64,000 nt of DNA from contig NZ_SRSO01000002.1 of assembly GCF_004791695.1 (NCBI RefSeq), positions 124,001-188,000 on the forward strand, read 5' to 3'. The stretch's first letter is position 1. Every line of letters begins with the position of its first letter. The position numbers and the translations under genes were made by a program. A model generated the notes under the pieces. That model was not told the DNA's origin and did no database searches. It saw only the letters and a program-made list of their open reading frames with translations. The DNA comes from Flavivirga rizhaonensis (lineage in GTDB: Bacteria; Bacteroidota; Bacteroidia; Flavobacteriales; Flavobacteriaceae). Below are positions 43,648 to 52,171 of this stretch, piece after piece.

Positions 43648-45018
43648 TTGAAAAACTTTGATTATATAAAAATAATTTTTTTACATATTCTTATAGGATT
43701 TGCGATATATAGTTTTGAAATATTATCCAAGGTATATTTATTAGGGATATTTATTTATTTTACTCGTACCATATTCAGAACTAAACCATCTCAAAGGGCA
43801 TTAAAAGTTTTAATAGCATGCGCTTATGTTATTGGTTCTGAGGTATTCCTTAGAATGACAGGAGGTAGTCCTTTATATGAGACTTCAAAATACATGGTAA
43901 TTTTATTCTGTTTAATTGGGATTGTTACAGTTAAACAGAAAGAACAGCCTTTAGCATACATATTATATCTTTTTTTTCTTATACCAGGAATATTAGTAGC
44001 AGGATTTAATGTAACAGAACAAACGACGCTAAGAACAGCTATTGCATTTAATTTAAGTGGGCCTGTTTGTTTAGGCATTGCTGCAATTTTTTGTTTCAAA
44101 TTAAAAATAGCATATCAGGATATTCATAAAGTGCTATTTTTTATGGCTTTACCTTTGGTATCAACAGTTGTTTATTTATTTTTTTATACACCAGATATTA
44201 GAGAAACTGTTACTGGTACTGGATCTAATTTTGCAGCTTCAGGAGGCTTTGGACCAAATCAGGTAGCAACGGTTTTAGGTATAGGTATGTTTGTATTTAG
44301 TATTCGTTTCTTTATGCTATCTCCGTCATTATTTCTCAAAATAATAAATGGTGTTCTTCTTGCAGTTATAAGCTATAGAGGGATTGTAACATTTAGTAGG
44401 GGGGGCATTATAACAGCGCTTTTTATGATTGCAGCCTTCCTTTATATTTATTTTAATAAAGTAAATATTAAGGCTAAATTTAGAATCAGTAGAACCGTAT
44501 TTGTATTTATAGGAATTGGATTAATGATTTGGCTATATTCTTCAATGCAAACAAGTGGTTTTATAGATAAAAGATATGCAAATCAAGATGCTTCAGGAAG
44601 AGAAAAAGCAGATATATCGACAGGAAGGGTTGAGTTAATTTCTTTTGAGATAGATGAGTTTTTAAAAAATCCAGTTTTAGGAGTTGGTGTTGGTAAGGTT
44701 AAAGAGTTGAGACAGCAAAAAGAAGGCGTTGTAGTGGCTTCTCATAATGAAATGAGCCGTATTCTTTCAGAACATGGTTTATTTGGTTTAATAGCTTTAT
44801 TGATTTTATTATTAACGCCATTGATATTTCGGTTTAAAAATAGATCCAATGTATTCTTTTACTCATGTTATATTTTCTGGTTTTTAACTATTAATCACTC
44901 CTCGATGCGTATTGCTGCTCCAGCGTTTATATATGGTCTTAGTTTGATTGATCTACAATTCAAAACAAGTATTAAAAAAAAACAAATTAAAAAGCTAAAA
45001 ATAGCCAACATAAAATAA
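43648..45018 (+). CDS. O-antigen polymerase/ligase family membrane protein (Wzy/WaaL-like)
   Basis: A 456-residue protein with about 11-12 hydrophobic segments. FSRGGIITALFMIAAFLYI and, in the large periplasmic loop, STGRVELISFEIDEFLKNP and the HNEMSRILSEHG motif (His366), fit the Wzy_C/O-antigen ligase family. These enzymes either polymerise lipid-linked units or join the glycan to lipid A core or protein. The start is TTG, forced by the in-frame stop of the preceding gene nine bases upstream. It is the only candidate polymerase or ligase in the locus, and with an ABC exporter present a ligase role is plausible. Confidence 0.86.
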   Translation: MKNFDYIKIIFLHILIGFAIYSFEILSKVYLLGIFIYFTRTIFRTKPSQRALKVLIACAYVIGSEVFLRMTGGSPLYETSKYMVILFCLIGIVTVKQKEQPLAYILYLFFLIPGILVAGFNVTEQTTLRTAIAFNLSGPVCLGIAAIFCFKLKIAYQDIHKVLFFMALPLVSTVVYLFFYTPDIRETVTGTGSNFAASGGFGPNQVATVLGIGMFVFSIRFFMLSPSLFLKIINGVLLAVISYRGIVTFSRGGIITALFMIAAFLYIYFNKVNIKAKFRISRTVFVFIGIGLMIWLYSSMQTSGFIDKRYANQDASGREKADISTGRVELISFEIDEFLKNPVLGVGVGKVKELRQQKEGVVVASHNEMSRILSEHGLFGLIALLILLLTPLIFRFKNRSNVFFYSCYIFWFLTINHSSMRIAAPAFIYGLSLIDLQFKTSIKKKQIKKLKIANIK

Positions 45019-45029
45019 AAAATACCTAG

Positions 45030-46043
45030 TTGAAGACTATTGTTTACATAGGGAATAAAATGAATGATGATAAAAAAAGTAATTTATCTTCAATTGATTT
45101 ATTATCAACGTTATTTACAAAAAACGGATTTCAAGTTTATTCAGCATCACATAAGAGTAATATTTTTATTAGACTTATACATATGCTATGGACTTGTTTT
45201 AAATTTAGAAATAAAGCTGATTATGTTTTAATTGATACATATAGTACTTTAAATTTCTATTATGCCTATTTTGTAAGCTCGCTATGTCGTATTTTTAAAA
45301 TGAAATACATCCCCATTCTCCATGGAGGAAATTTACCATACAGATTGATAACGACTCCTTCGTTATCTAGAGCTATATTTAATAATGCTTATATTAATAT
45401 AGCTCCTAATTTATATATTGAATCAAAATTTGAAGCTTCTGGTTATACAAATATTAATTGCATTCCAAACTCAATAGAGCTAAATAATTACGTTTTTAAA
45501 GAAAGAACTTTTGATAAAGTAAAACTGTTATGGGTACGTTCGTTTTCAAAAATATATAACCCTTTGTTAGCAATTAAGGTTTTAAAAGGCTTAAAGGATA
45601 TTAATATAGATGCAGAACTTTGCATGGTTGGTCCAGATAATGATGGAAGCATGCAAGAAGCAATGAATTATGCAAAAGAATTAAAGGTAGAAGTCATTTT
45701 TACAGGAAAATTATCAAAACAAGAATGGATAGAGAAGTCTAAAGATTATAATATTTTTATTAATACCACTCATTTTGATAATATGCCTGTTAGTGTTATA
45801 GAGGCAATGGCCTTAGGATTACCTGTTATTTCTACTAATGTTGGAGGTATACCTTACCTAATAGAAGATAGCCTTACAGGTATTTTAGTAGAGCCAAATT
45901 CAGAAAAAGTATTTATTAAAGCGATTCAAGGATTGTTAAATTCACCAAAAGAATCAAATGTAATGGCTATAAATGCCAGAAAAAAAGTAGAGCAATTAGA
46001 TTGGAATATTATTAAAAATCAATGGAATAAAGTGTTAAAATAA
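45030..46043 (+). CDS. Glycosyltransferase, GT4 type
   Basis: A 337-residue GT-B protein. KTIVYIGNKMNDDKKSNLS begins the acceptor domain, MKYIPILHGGNLPYRLI is near residue 91, KLLWVRSFSKIYNPLLAIK near 165 and HFDNMPVSVIEAMALGLPVI near 249 (with the Glu of the donor site). The start is TTG: an in-frame TAG (45027-45029) immediately precedes it. It is somewhat shorter than the other GT4 enzymes here but appears complete. Confidence 0.88.
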   Translation: MKTIVYIGNKMNDDKKSNLSSIDLLSTLFTKNGFQVYSASHKSNIFIRLIHMLWTCFKFRNKADYVLIDTYSTLNFYYAYFVSSLCRIFKMKYIPILHGGNLPYRLITTPSLSRAIFNNAYINIAPNLYIESKFEASGYTNINCIPNSIELNNYVFKERTFDKVKLLWVRSFSKIYNPLLAIKVLKGLKDINIDAELCMVGPDNDGSMQEAMNYAKELKVEVIFTGKLSKQEWIEKSKDYNIFINTTHFDNMPVSVIEAMALGLPVISTNVGGIPYLIEDSLTGILVEPNSEKVFIKAIQGLLNSPKESNVMAINARKKVEQLDWNIIKNQWNKVLK

Positions 46044-46102
46044 ATTTTCGCTTAATAATATGAATATAGTTATCTTTATCATCTCTCATTTTATTTGTAA
46101 AA

Positions 46103-47500
46103 ATGTCCAACCGCAGTATTCATTTTAATATTTCAGAACGTAAAGTTTTACTGCGCATTTTCGATATTGTTTCAATATTGGTTGTGTTATATTTTGTTGG
46201 CAATACATTTGATTTTGATTATTTTACTATAACAAAAGAAAACTGGACATGGACTCTTATACTTGTTTTATATATATCAGTATTTGGAACTATTTTTGAG
46301 CTTTATGACCTACAGAAATCTAGTAAAATTGAAAAAACTTTTGCTAGTATAGTTGTCACGGTCTCAATTACTGCACTATTTTATTTTTTGACACCATTTT
46401 TTACGCCTGTATTACCAGATAATCGCTTGCAAATACTTTATTTTTATTTCGCAATCTTCGCAGCGCTATTTTTATGGAGATTTGCATATGTATCTTTCAT
46501 TGTTTCTCCTAGGTTTTATAAGAAAGTATTGATTATTGGAGAAACCTCAAATATTGAAACTATTGTTGAAGCTTTTAATAACTCGGATCCTAATTATAAA
46601 ATTAAGGGCTTTATTAATTGTGATTTAAATAGTTTTAGTTTTGAGTCTGTTAAGTTTAATGCTATTGCAGAGTATAAACCAAGTCAAATACGCCAAGTAA
46701 TTAAGGACGAAAATATATCAGAAATTGTTGTAGCAAGTTATAATTCAGAATCTATTACTTCAGAAATTTATTACTCACTTATTTCGCTTTTAGAAGAAGG
46801 GTTTTCAATAAAAGAATATACACAGGTATATGAAGATTTGGCACAGCGTATACCAGTACAATTTGTAGGAAAAGATTTTTATAAGTATTTTCCATTTAGT
46901 AGAAGTAATCAAAATAAATTGTACCTGTTTTTTCGTCGGTTTTTCGATATTATTATTTCTATAATTGGAATTTTAACAGGAGCTATGTTTTTACCACTTA
47001 TTTTAGTTGGGAATGTTATAGCTAATCGAGGTCCGCTTTTTTATACCCAAGATAGGATAGGGAAAAATGGAAAACCTTTTAAGATTTTAAAATATAGAAC
47101 TATGATTAAAAATGCTGAAAAAACAGGAGCCGTTTGGGCTCAAAAAGGAGATGCAAGGATTACATTCTTTGGCAAGTTTTTAAGATATTCTAGATTAGAT
47201 GAGATCCCTCAATTTTTTAATATATTAAAGGGCGATATGAGTTTGATTGGCCCCAGACCAGAACGTCCATTTTTCGTTAAAGAATTATCACAATTATTGC
47301 CTTTTTACGAAACGCGACATATTATTAAACCTGGTCTTACAGGTTGGGCGCAGGTTAAAACCAGATATGGATCTTCGGTTGACGATAGTTTACTAAAATT
47401 ACAATACGATTTATACTATATCAAGCACAAAAGCTTTTTTCTTGATGTAAATATTTTGGTTAAAACCATTAGCACTATGATTTTCTTTAGAGGGCAATAA
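46103..47500 (+). CDS. Undecaprenyl-phosphate sugar-1-phosphate transferase (WcaJ/WbaP type)
   Basis: Polyprenyl-phosphate hexose-1-phosphate transferases start repeat-unit synthesis by loading the first sugar on undecaprenyl phosphate. The 465-residue protein has four N-terminal membrane segments (about residues 15-135), a Rossmann-like CoA-binding domain near 145-250 (KVLIIGETSNIE) and one more helix before the catalytic part. The catalytic domain has RFFDIIISIIGI, DRIGKNGKPFKILKYRTM, SLIGPRPERP and PGLTGWAQVK, all diagnostic. It closes the plus-strand locus. The first sugar (glucose, galactose or fucosamine type) cannot be told from sequence alone. Confidence 0.94.
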   Translation: MSNRSIHFNISERKVLLRIFDIVSILVVLYFVGNTFDFDYFTITKENWTWTLILVLYISVFGTIFELYDLQKSSKIEKTFASIVVTVSITALFYFLTPFFTPVLPDNRLQILYFYFAIFAALFLWRFAYVSFIVSPRFYKKVLIIGETSNIETIVEAFNNSDPNYKIKGFINCDLNSFSFESVKFNAIAEYKPSQIRQVIKDENISEIVVASYNSESITSEIYYSLISLLEEGFSIKEYTQVYEDLAQRIPVQFVGKDFYKYFPFSRSNQNKLYLFFRRFFDIIISIIGILTGAMFLPLILVGNVIANRGPLFYTQDRIGKNGKPFKILKYRTMIKNAEKTGAVWAQKGDARITFFGKFLRYSRLDEIPQFFNILKGDMSLIGPRPERPFFVKELSQLLPFYETRHIIKPGLTGWAQVKTRYGSSVDDSLLKLQYDLYYIKHKSFFLDVNILVKTISTMIFFRGQ

Positions 47501-47508
47501 TTTTGTTG

Positions 47509-48714
47509 TCAGTCTTCATTTGCAGTCGTAGTATTCAACTTTTTTATCTTATTGTAATAATAAATTAAATAAAGATATCTAATAAATAAGGCAATTAGTA
47601 AAGGAATTAGCCCAATAGCAAATACTTGCACACCAATAATCCAATGCAAGGTTAATAGGCATAATAGGATTATTAAAAACTTCAAATATTTAATAAACCA
47701 ACCACTTATTTTTTTTCTAAATAATTGTCGAATAACAAAAATGTTAAGAGTACATGCCCAAAGCAAATTATAATTTTGATGCGTACCTTTATGATCGGTT
47801 GCAAACCAAAGTAATAGCAATAGTATCCCTATGATTCCTGTGATGCTAAAAAGGGTAATATCTAACCAAATACTTTGTTTCTTTTTTTTGTAATCCTTAT
47901 AAGTTATAAAAAGAATGAATCCACCTATAATACCTAAAATGAATAGAGGACTTGTAAAAAAGGTATTTGGTTTTGGGCTTTCTTTTTTAGAATATAAAAC
48001 GCGGCTTTCTTTTACTAAGGGTGCATCGCTATTTTTTATTAATGCAGAATCAAAAAACTTGTAAATGTTCTCAGGTAAGAACATATGTTCTTCTGCTGTT
48101 GCTTTTTTGTCTATAACTGATCCAAGGGCTACATCTATACCTAAACTTCCCCAAGAATTTCTATTGAGATTATTTTGAATTAAAGTCCTAAAAGTAGCTT
48201 CTTTATAATCGCTTGGTGTATTGAAAATAATGGTATTATTTAAGCTAACATTTGCAACATCTTTAATTTTTGTAGCACAATTGTCAAAAAAGAAATCGTA
48301 TAAATACCTTTTATTTTCGGGCTTGTAATTATTTATTAAAAAGTCGTAAAGCTTTTGTTTTTCTTCTTGTGAAAGATTTAGAACTTGTTCTTTAATGCTT
48401 CTGTTTTGAGATGTATAACTATAAAAAAAATCTTGATAGCGATCTGCACCTATTAGATAGCTTAATTTTCCCTGAGCAAATTTTAATATAAAATAAGGAG
48501 CTTCAAAATCATAAACACCATAGTTAAATACTAAATCAATACCATTTAATCTGTCAGTAATTCTAAAGGCACTATGACCAAAAGAGTCATTTAAAGAAGC
48601 ACCTGGACCAATAGTTAATACACTAATGCTTGCTTCTTGAGATAACGTGTTTTTTTGAGCTGAGCCAATTGCAGCAAATAAAAAAATAAATAAGAAGAGT
48701 AATGTTTTATGCAT
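47509..48714 (-). CDS. Lnb-family lipoprotein N-acyltransferase-like protein (former DUF4105)
   Basis: A 401-residue protein with a signal peptide (MHKTLLFLFIFLFAAIGSAQ), an N-terminal periplasmic domain with His47 in SFGHSAFR and Cys146 in FFFDNCATK, then about five membrane helices from residue 253. This is the layout of the DUF4105/Lnb family. Bacteroides members were identified as lipoprotein N-acyltransferases that complete triacylation, with catalytic His and Cys. Flavobacteria lack Lnt of the E. coli type in many cases, so the protein probably does this job, but a paralogue with another role cannot be excluded. It converges with the polysaccharide locus, eight bases away. Confidence 0.84.
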   Translation of the reverse strand: MHKTLLFLFIFLFAAIGSAQKNTLSQEASISVLTIGPGASLNDSFGHSAFRITDRLNGIDLVFNYGVYDFEAPYFILKFAQGKLSYLIGADRYQDFFYSYTSQNRSIKEQVLNLSQEEKQKLYDFLINNYKPENKRYLYDFFFDNCATKIKDVANVSLNNTIIFNTPSDYKEATFRTLIQNNLNRNSWGSLGIDVALGSVIDKKATAEEHMFLPENIYKFFDSALIKNSDAPLVKESRVLYSKKESPKPNTFFTSPLFILGIIGGFILFITYKDYKKKKQSIWLDITLFSITGIIGILLLLLWFATDHKGTHQNYNLLWACTLNIFVIRQLFRKKISGWFIKYLKFLIILLCLLTLHWIIGVQVFAIGLIPLLIALFIRYLYLIYYYNKIKKLNTTTANED

Positions 48715-48726
48715 CTAAACAAATAT

Positions 48727-48888
48727 TGAAGTGGTTTGAACTTTTTTGATTGAAGCGAAAAATAGTAATTTTATTCCCAAATGAAGACTTTTTTGAGTTG
48801 CATAGCTTCGCTACGGAGTAATAAAAAGACAAAATGTGAGGATAAAAGAACATTTTGCAGCCAATTATAAAAAGTTTAAACCACTTCA
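48727..48888. repeat. Short element with inverted terminal arms, MITE-like
   Basis: TGAAGTGGTTTGAACTTTTT (48727-48746) is inverted at 48869-48888 with one mismatch in 20. Inside is an AT-rich core with a TAGCTTCGCTA hairpin near 48812. The element of about 162 bases fills the space between two minus-strand genes. A 60-codon open frame crosses it but has no family resemblance. No transposase is nearby. The arms could pair in RNA or be ends of a small mobile element; copies elsewhere in the genome are needed to decide. Confidence 0.5.
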
Positions 48889-49986
48889 TTATCTAAAAAT
48901 ACTAAAATCCAATTTTAAAGAAAATACATTTGAATATAAAGCAACACTTTGGTCTCCAATATCGGTAAAAGCATAATCTATTTGAACACCATTGTATTTG
49001 AAGCCTACACCAAAGCTAGGTTGAAAGCTTAGTTGTTCAGAATTGTCAATTTGTAATTCGTTTTGAAAATTTCCCATACCAGCACGCAAATAAACCATGT
49101 CTATATATCCAAATTCGAAACCAAGCGCGGGATTTACACTGGCAAAAGATGATGAAATAATATCATTGTTTTCTTCAAAACGAACATTTAAATTTAATGC
49201 TGTTAGTAATGTGTAATCATAGTTAAAATCGATTAGTTTTGAAATACCAATCTGTAATTTTGGAATGGTAATTTCGGTAGTTTCTGGTAACTCTTGATTT
49301 TGACCTGCTACTGCATTTTGGATCTTAGCAAATTCGTCTTCATCAATAGCCCAGGCATTAAAAGTTGTGGTAATATCACGAGCCATCACACCAAATTTCC
49401 AGTTGTTATTAGTCTCAAACTGTACCCCCAAATCTAAACCGAAACCCCAGGAAGAAGCGAAATCACCAATAACCCTCCGTATTACTTTGGCATTTACACC
49501 ATATTTTAAACCTTGTACAGGAAGATGCCTTGCATACGAAAATGTTAATCCATAGTCTGCTGTAGAAAATAAACTAATTCTATCATAATTAATATTTCCC
49601 TGTTCATCAATAAGTTGAGTCGTGTTTAAAATATCATCAACAGCAAAACGAATTAATGATATGCCTACAGCACTTTGTTTATCTATAGGCATGGCATAAG
49701 CAACATAGTCATAATTAGCAATATTTGCAAAATAACTAGAGTGCATTAAAGCTAATTGATTGTCTTCAATTTTTAATAAACCAGCAGGATTCCAATAACC
49801 AGAATTAACATCGGCAGAATGAGACGTTACAGCACTGCTCATACCCAAAGCAGCAGCATCCACACCAATGTTCATAAACTCATTAGAATATTTTCTAACA
49901 GTTTGACTAAATATTGATACAGATAGTGCACAAAACAATGCAGTTATGTAAGTTTTCAATCGCAATTTTTTTACAAAGATGCACAT
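48889..49986 (-). CDS. PorV/PorQ-family outer-membrane protein
   Basis: A 365-residue protein with a signal peptide near residues 1-28 (ending SIFSQ). The mature part begins NEFMNIGVDAAALGMSSAVT, NSGYWNPAGLL, the hallmark of the PorV/PorQ (UPF0164) family of FadL-like beta-barrels. Repeated beta-strand pairs with alternating hydrophobic and aromatic residues run to the C terminus (NVFSLKLDFSIFR). PorV shuttles and PorQ serve the type IX secretion system in Bacteroidota, but many paralogues have unknown roles. No other por/gld gene is adjacent. The start at 49986 is the first ATG before the signal peptide. Confidence 0.87.
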   Translation of the reverse strand: MCIFVKKLRLKTYITALFCALSVSIFSQTVRKYSNEFMNIGVDAAALGMSSAVTSHSADVNSGYWNPAGLLKIEDNQLALMHSSYFANIANYDYVAYAMPIDKQSAVGISLIRFAVDDILNTTQLIDEQGNINYDRISLFSTADYGLTFSYARHLPVQGLKYGVNAKVIRRVIGDFASSWGFGLDLGVQFETNNNWKFGVMARDITTTFNAWAIDEDEFAKIQNAVAGQNQELPETTEITIPKLQIGISKLIDFNYDYTLLTALNLNVRFEENNDIISSSFASVNPALGFEFGYIDMVYLRAGMGNFQNELQIDNSEQLSFQPSFGVGFKYNGVQIDYAFTDIGDQSVALYSNVFSLKLDFSIFR

Positions 49987-50271
49987 AATACCTATTTAAT
50001 CATAAAATATCAGATTTAAACTTGCTCATTTTTCATTTTATTTATCTACCCGTTAATTTCCATAACATATCGTATGTTAATTAATTATAGTATGTAAAAA
50101 TGGAAAGCAGTAATTATTCTGTATGTTATTTCATAGTTAAATTAGCTTAATTTGTCAATCTATTAAACTTGAAATTATAATAGATATTGTTTAATTCTTG
50201 TTTTACACAATAATTGTTTGTTATTTTTACCGAAAGAATTCCTAAATATTAATAGCAATAAGAATCTACAT

Positions 50272-51018
50272 ATGAAAAAACATATTCCTAATGCATTAAC
50301 ACTTTTAAACTTATTATGCGGAAGTATTGCGGTTATTTTTGTGATTGATAATAATTTTATTGCTGCCTCTTTATTTGTTTTCCTAGGTATATTTTTTGAT
50401 TTTTTAGATGGTTTTGCAGCCAGAAAACTAAATGTTCAAAGTGAATTGGGTTTACAGTTGGATTCACTTGCAGATATGGTAACTAGTGGCTTAGTTCCAG
50501 GACTTATAATGTATAAATTACTATCGTTAACTATAAACACTTCAGATAAGATAAATAATGATTGGTCTTCGAATACGGATTGGTTGGATTTTAATTTACC
50601 AATACTTCCGCTTTTAGGATTATTTATAACATTAGCTTCAGCATATCGTTTAGCAAATTTTAATTTGGATACCGAACAACAAAGTTATTTTAAAGGTTTA
50701 CCAACGCCAGCAAATACCTTGTTAATAGTGTCGTTACCATTAATAATGGAGTTTCAGAATAATGATTTTATTAATGCCATTATCCTTAATAAATGGTTTT
50801 TAATTGGGTTAACGCTTTTAAGTTGTTACATATTAAATGCTAATATTAAATTATTCGCTTTAAAGTTTAAAGATAGGAGCTTTAAAACAAATGCAACAAG
50901 ATACATTTTTATAATACTTTGTATCGTGTTACTAATTGTATTGCAGTTTGCTGCGATACCAGTTATTATTTTACTTTATATAATCATGTCGCTTATAGGC
51001 AATTTAACCTCCAAATAA
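50272..51018 (+). CDS. pssA: CDP-diacylglycerol-serine O-phosphatidyltransferase
   Basis: Makes phosphatidylserine, precursor of phosphatidylethanolamine, from CDP-diacylglycerol and serine at the inner membrane. The 248-residue protein has six or more hydrophobic segments. The CDP-alcohol transferase motif DG-x2-AR-x8-G-x3-D-x3-D is exact: DGFAAR, then ELG, then LDSLAD, about residues 45-67. ATG 50272 was chosen (MKKHIPNALTLLNLL); an in-frame TTG at 50218 would add 18 residues with no family counterpart. It diverges from the PorV-like gene and is followed closely by the DUF808 gene. Confidence 0.93.
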   Translation: MKKHIPNALTLLNLLCGSIAVIFVIDNNFIAASLFVFLGIFFDFLDGFAARKLNVQSELGLQLDSLADMVTSGLVPGLIMYKLLSLTINTSDKINNDWSSNTDWLDFNLPILPLLGLFITLASAYRLANFNLDTEQQSYFKGLPTPANTLLIVSLPLIMEFQNNDFINAIILNKWFLIGLTLLSCYILNANIKLFALKFKDRSFKTNATRYIFIILCIVLLIVLQFAAIPVIILLYIIMSLIGNLTSK

Positions 51019-51024
51019 TTACGA

Positions 51025-51918
51025 ATGGCATCAGGATTTTTTGCACTACTAGATGATATAGCAGCTTTAATGGATGACGTTGTGGTAATGAGTAAGATTA
51101 CTACAAAAAAGACAGCTGGTATTTTAGGTGATGATTTAGCGGTGAATGCTGAAAAAGCTACAGGATTTGTTTCTTCCAGAGAGTTGCCTGTTTTGTGGGC
51201 AATTACTAAGGGGTCAGCGCTCAACAAATTAATTATTTTACCGATAGCTTTTTTATTAAGTGCTTTTGCGCCTTGGGCTGTTACCTTATCATTAGTATTA
51301 GGAGGGGTTTATTTGGCTTTTGAGGGAGCGGAAAAAATATATGAATTTTTTGTGCCTCATAAACATGCTAAAGAGACTATTGATAATTCAGACTTATCGA
51401 AGGAAGACCAATTAACTCTCGAAAAAAAGAAAATAAAATCAGCCATTTTTACTGATTTTATTTTATCAGTTGAGATCGTAATCATTGCTTTAGGGACCGT
51501 TTTAGGTAAGCCAATTTTGTTTCAGGTATTGGTTGTAACAATTGTAGCTTTAATTGCAACTATAGGTGTTTATGGGATCGTTGCGCTTATTGTTAGGATG
51601 GATGATTTAGGATATAAACTTGTTAGTTATAGTGGTAAGGAAAAAAGTATTTCAAAGGCTATTGGAAACTTTTTAATTAGAGCACTTCCAGTTATTATTA
51701 AAAGCTTATCTGTAATTGGTACCATTGCCTTAATTTTGGTAGCAGGAGGCATATTTGTTCATAATATTGAATTCTTCCATCACTTTTTGGAAGTGTTGCC
51801 TACTTATATAAAAGATTTTATAGTTGGATTATTGGTTGGTTTAGCTGCTCTTCTAGTAGTTAAATTATTTAAAGCAGTTAAAAAGAAATTATTGAAAGAT
51901 AAAGGAACAGAAGTATAA
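51025..51918 (+). CDS. DUF808 family inner-membrane protein (YedI-like)
   Basis: A 297-residue protein of the DUF808/YedI family. The conserved N terminus is MASGFFALLDDIAALMDDVV, followed by KITTKKTAGILGDDLAVNAE. About five hydrophobic segments span the remainder (for example VEIVIIALGTVLGKPILFQ and VIGTIALILVAGGIFV). The function is unknown in any organism I know of. It follows pssA by six bases and may be co-transcribed. It converges with the ribbon-helix-helix gene. Confidence 0.9.
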   Translation: MASGFFALLDDIAALMDDVVVMSKITTKKTAGILGDDLAVNAEKATGFVSSRELPVLWAITKGSALNKLIILPIAFLLSAFAPWAVTLSLVLGGVYLAFEGAEKIYEFFVPHKHAKETIDNSDLSKEDQLTLEKKKIKSAIFTDFILSVEIVIIALGTVLGKPILFQVLVVTIVALIATIGVYGIVALIVRMDDLGYKLVSYSGKEKSISKAIGNFLIRALPVIIKSLSVIGTIALILVAGGIFVHNIEFFHHFLEVLPTYIKDFIVGLLVGLAALLVVKLFKAVKKKLLKDKGTEV

Positions 51919-51940
51919 TAAACTAAAGGAATTAAAGAGT

Positions 51941-52117
51941 TTAATTGTTTTCTCCAGAGTCTTTATTTTTAGGACTACGTTTAGCCTTTTTTAAGCTTTC
52001 GTTTAACATCCACTCAATTTGGCCATTTGTGCTGCGGAATTCATCCGCAGCCCATTTTTCTATAGCTTTAAGCATATCTTCATTTATTCGTAATGCAAAC
52101 GCCTTTTTCTTAGCCAT
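51941..52117 (-). CDS. Arc-type ribbon-helix-helix DNA-binding protein (58 aa)
   Basis: A small gene reading MAKKKAFALRINEDMLKAIE, then KWAADEFRSTNGQIEWMLNE and a lysine-rich tail ending SGENN. The pattern (K-A-F-x-L-R-I strand, helix ML-x-x-IEKWA, turn FRSTNGQIEWML helix) is that of Arc/MetJ repressors, where the beta strand enters the major groove and the protein dimerises. The stop TTA is at 51941-51943. It lies directly downstream of the SPFH gene on the same strand, 54 bases away. A similar pairing is seen in other bacteria, so a regulatory link to the SPFH protein is plausible but unproven. Confidence 0.88.
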   Translation of the reverse strand: MAKKKAFALRINEDMLKAIEKWAADEFRSTNGQIEWMLNESLKKAKRSPKNKDSGENN

Positions 52118-52171
52118 TTGAGTTATTAATTATTTTGATAAATTTAAAATACAAAAATGTAAATGTATTGT

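Noticed and set aside
43648..45018. The membrane protein as a Wzx flippase
   Set aside because: The large loop with HNEMSRILSEHG and the helix pattern fit Wzy/O-antigen ligase, not MATE-type Wzx. The other multi-pass proteins in the locus are acyltransferases or the ABC permease.
47522..47537. The C terminus of the Lnb-like gene as part of a repeat shared with 5467-5482
   Set aside because: Sixteen bases with one change (GCAGTCGCAGTATTCA type) may be chance in AT-rich DNA; with only two copies and no clear boundaries a repeat family could not be supported.
48707..48889. A 60-codon open frame on the minus strand between the Lnb-like and PorV-like genes
   Set aside because: It lies wholly within the inverted-repeat element, has no family resemblance or signal sequence, and runs into both neighbours' ends. 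The element explains the open frame.
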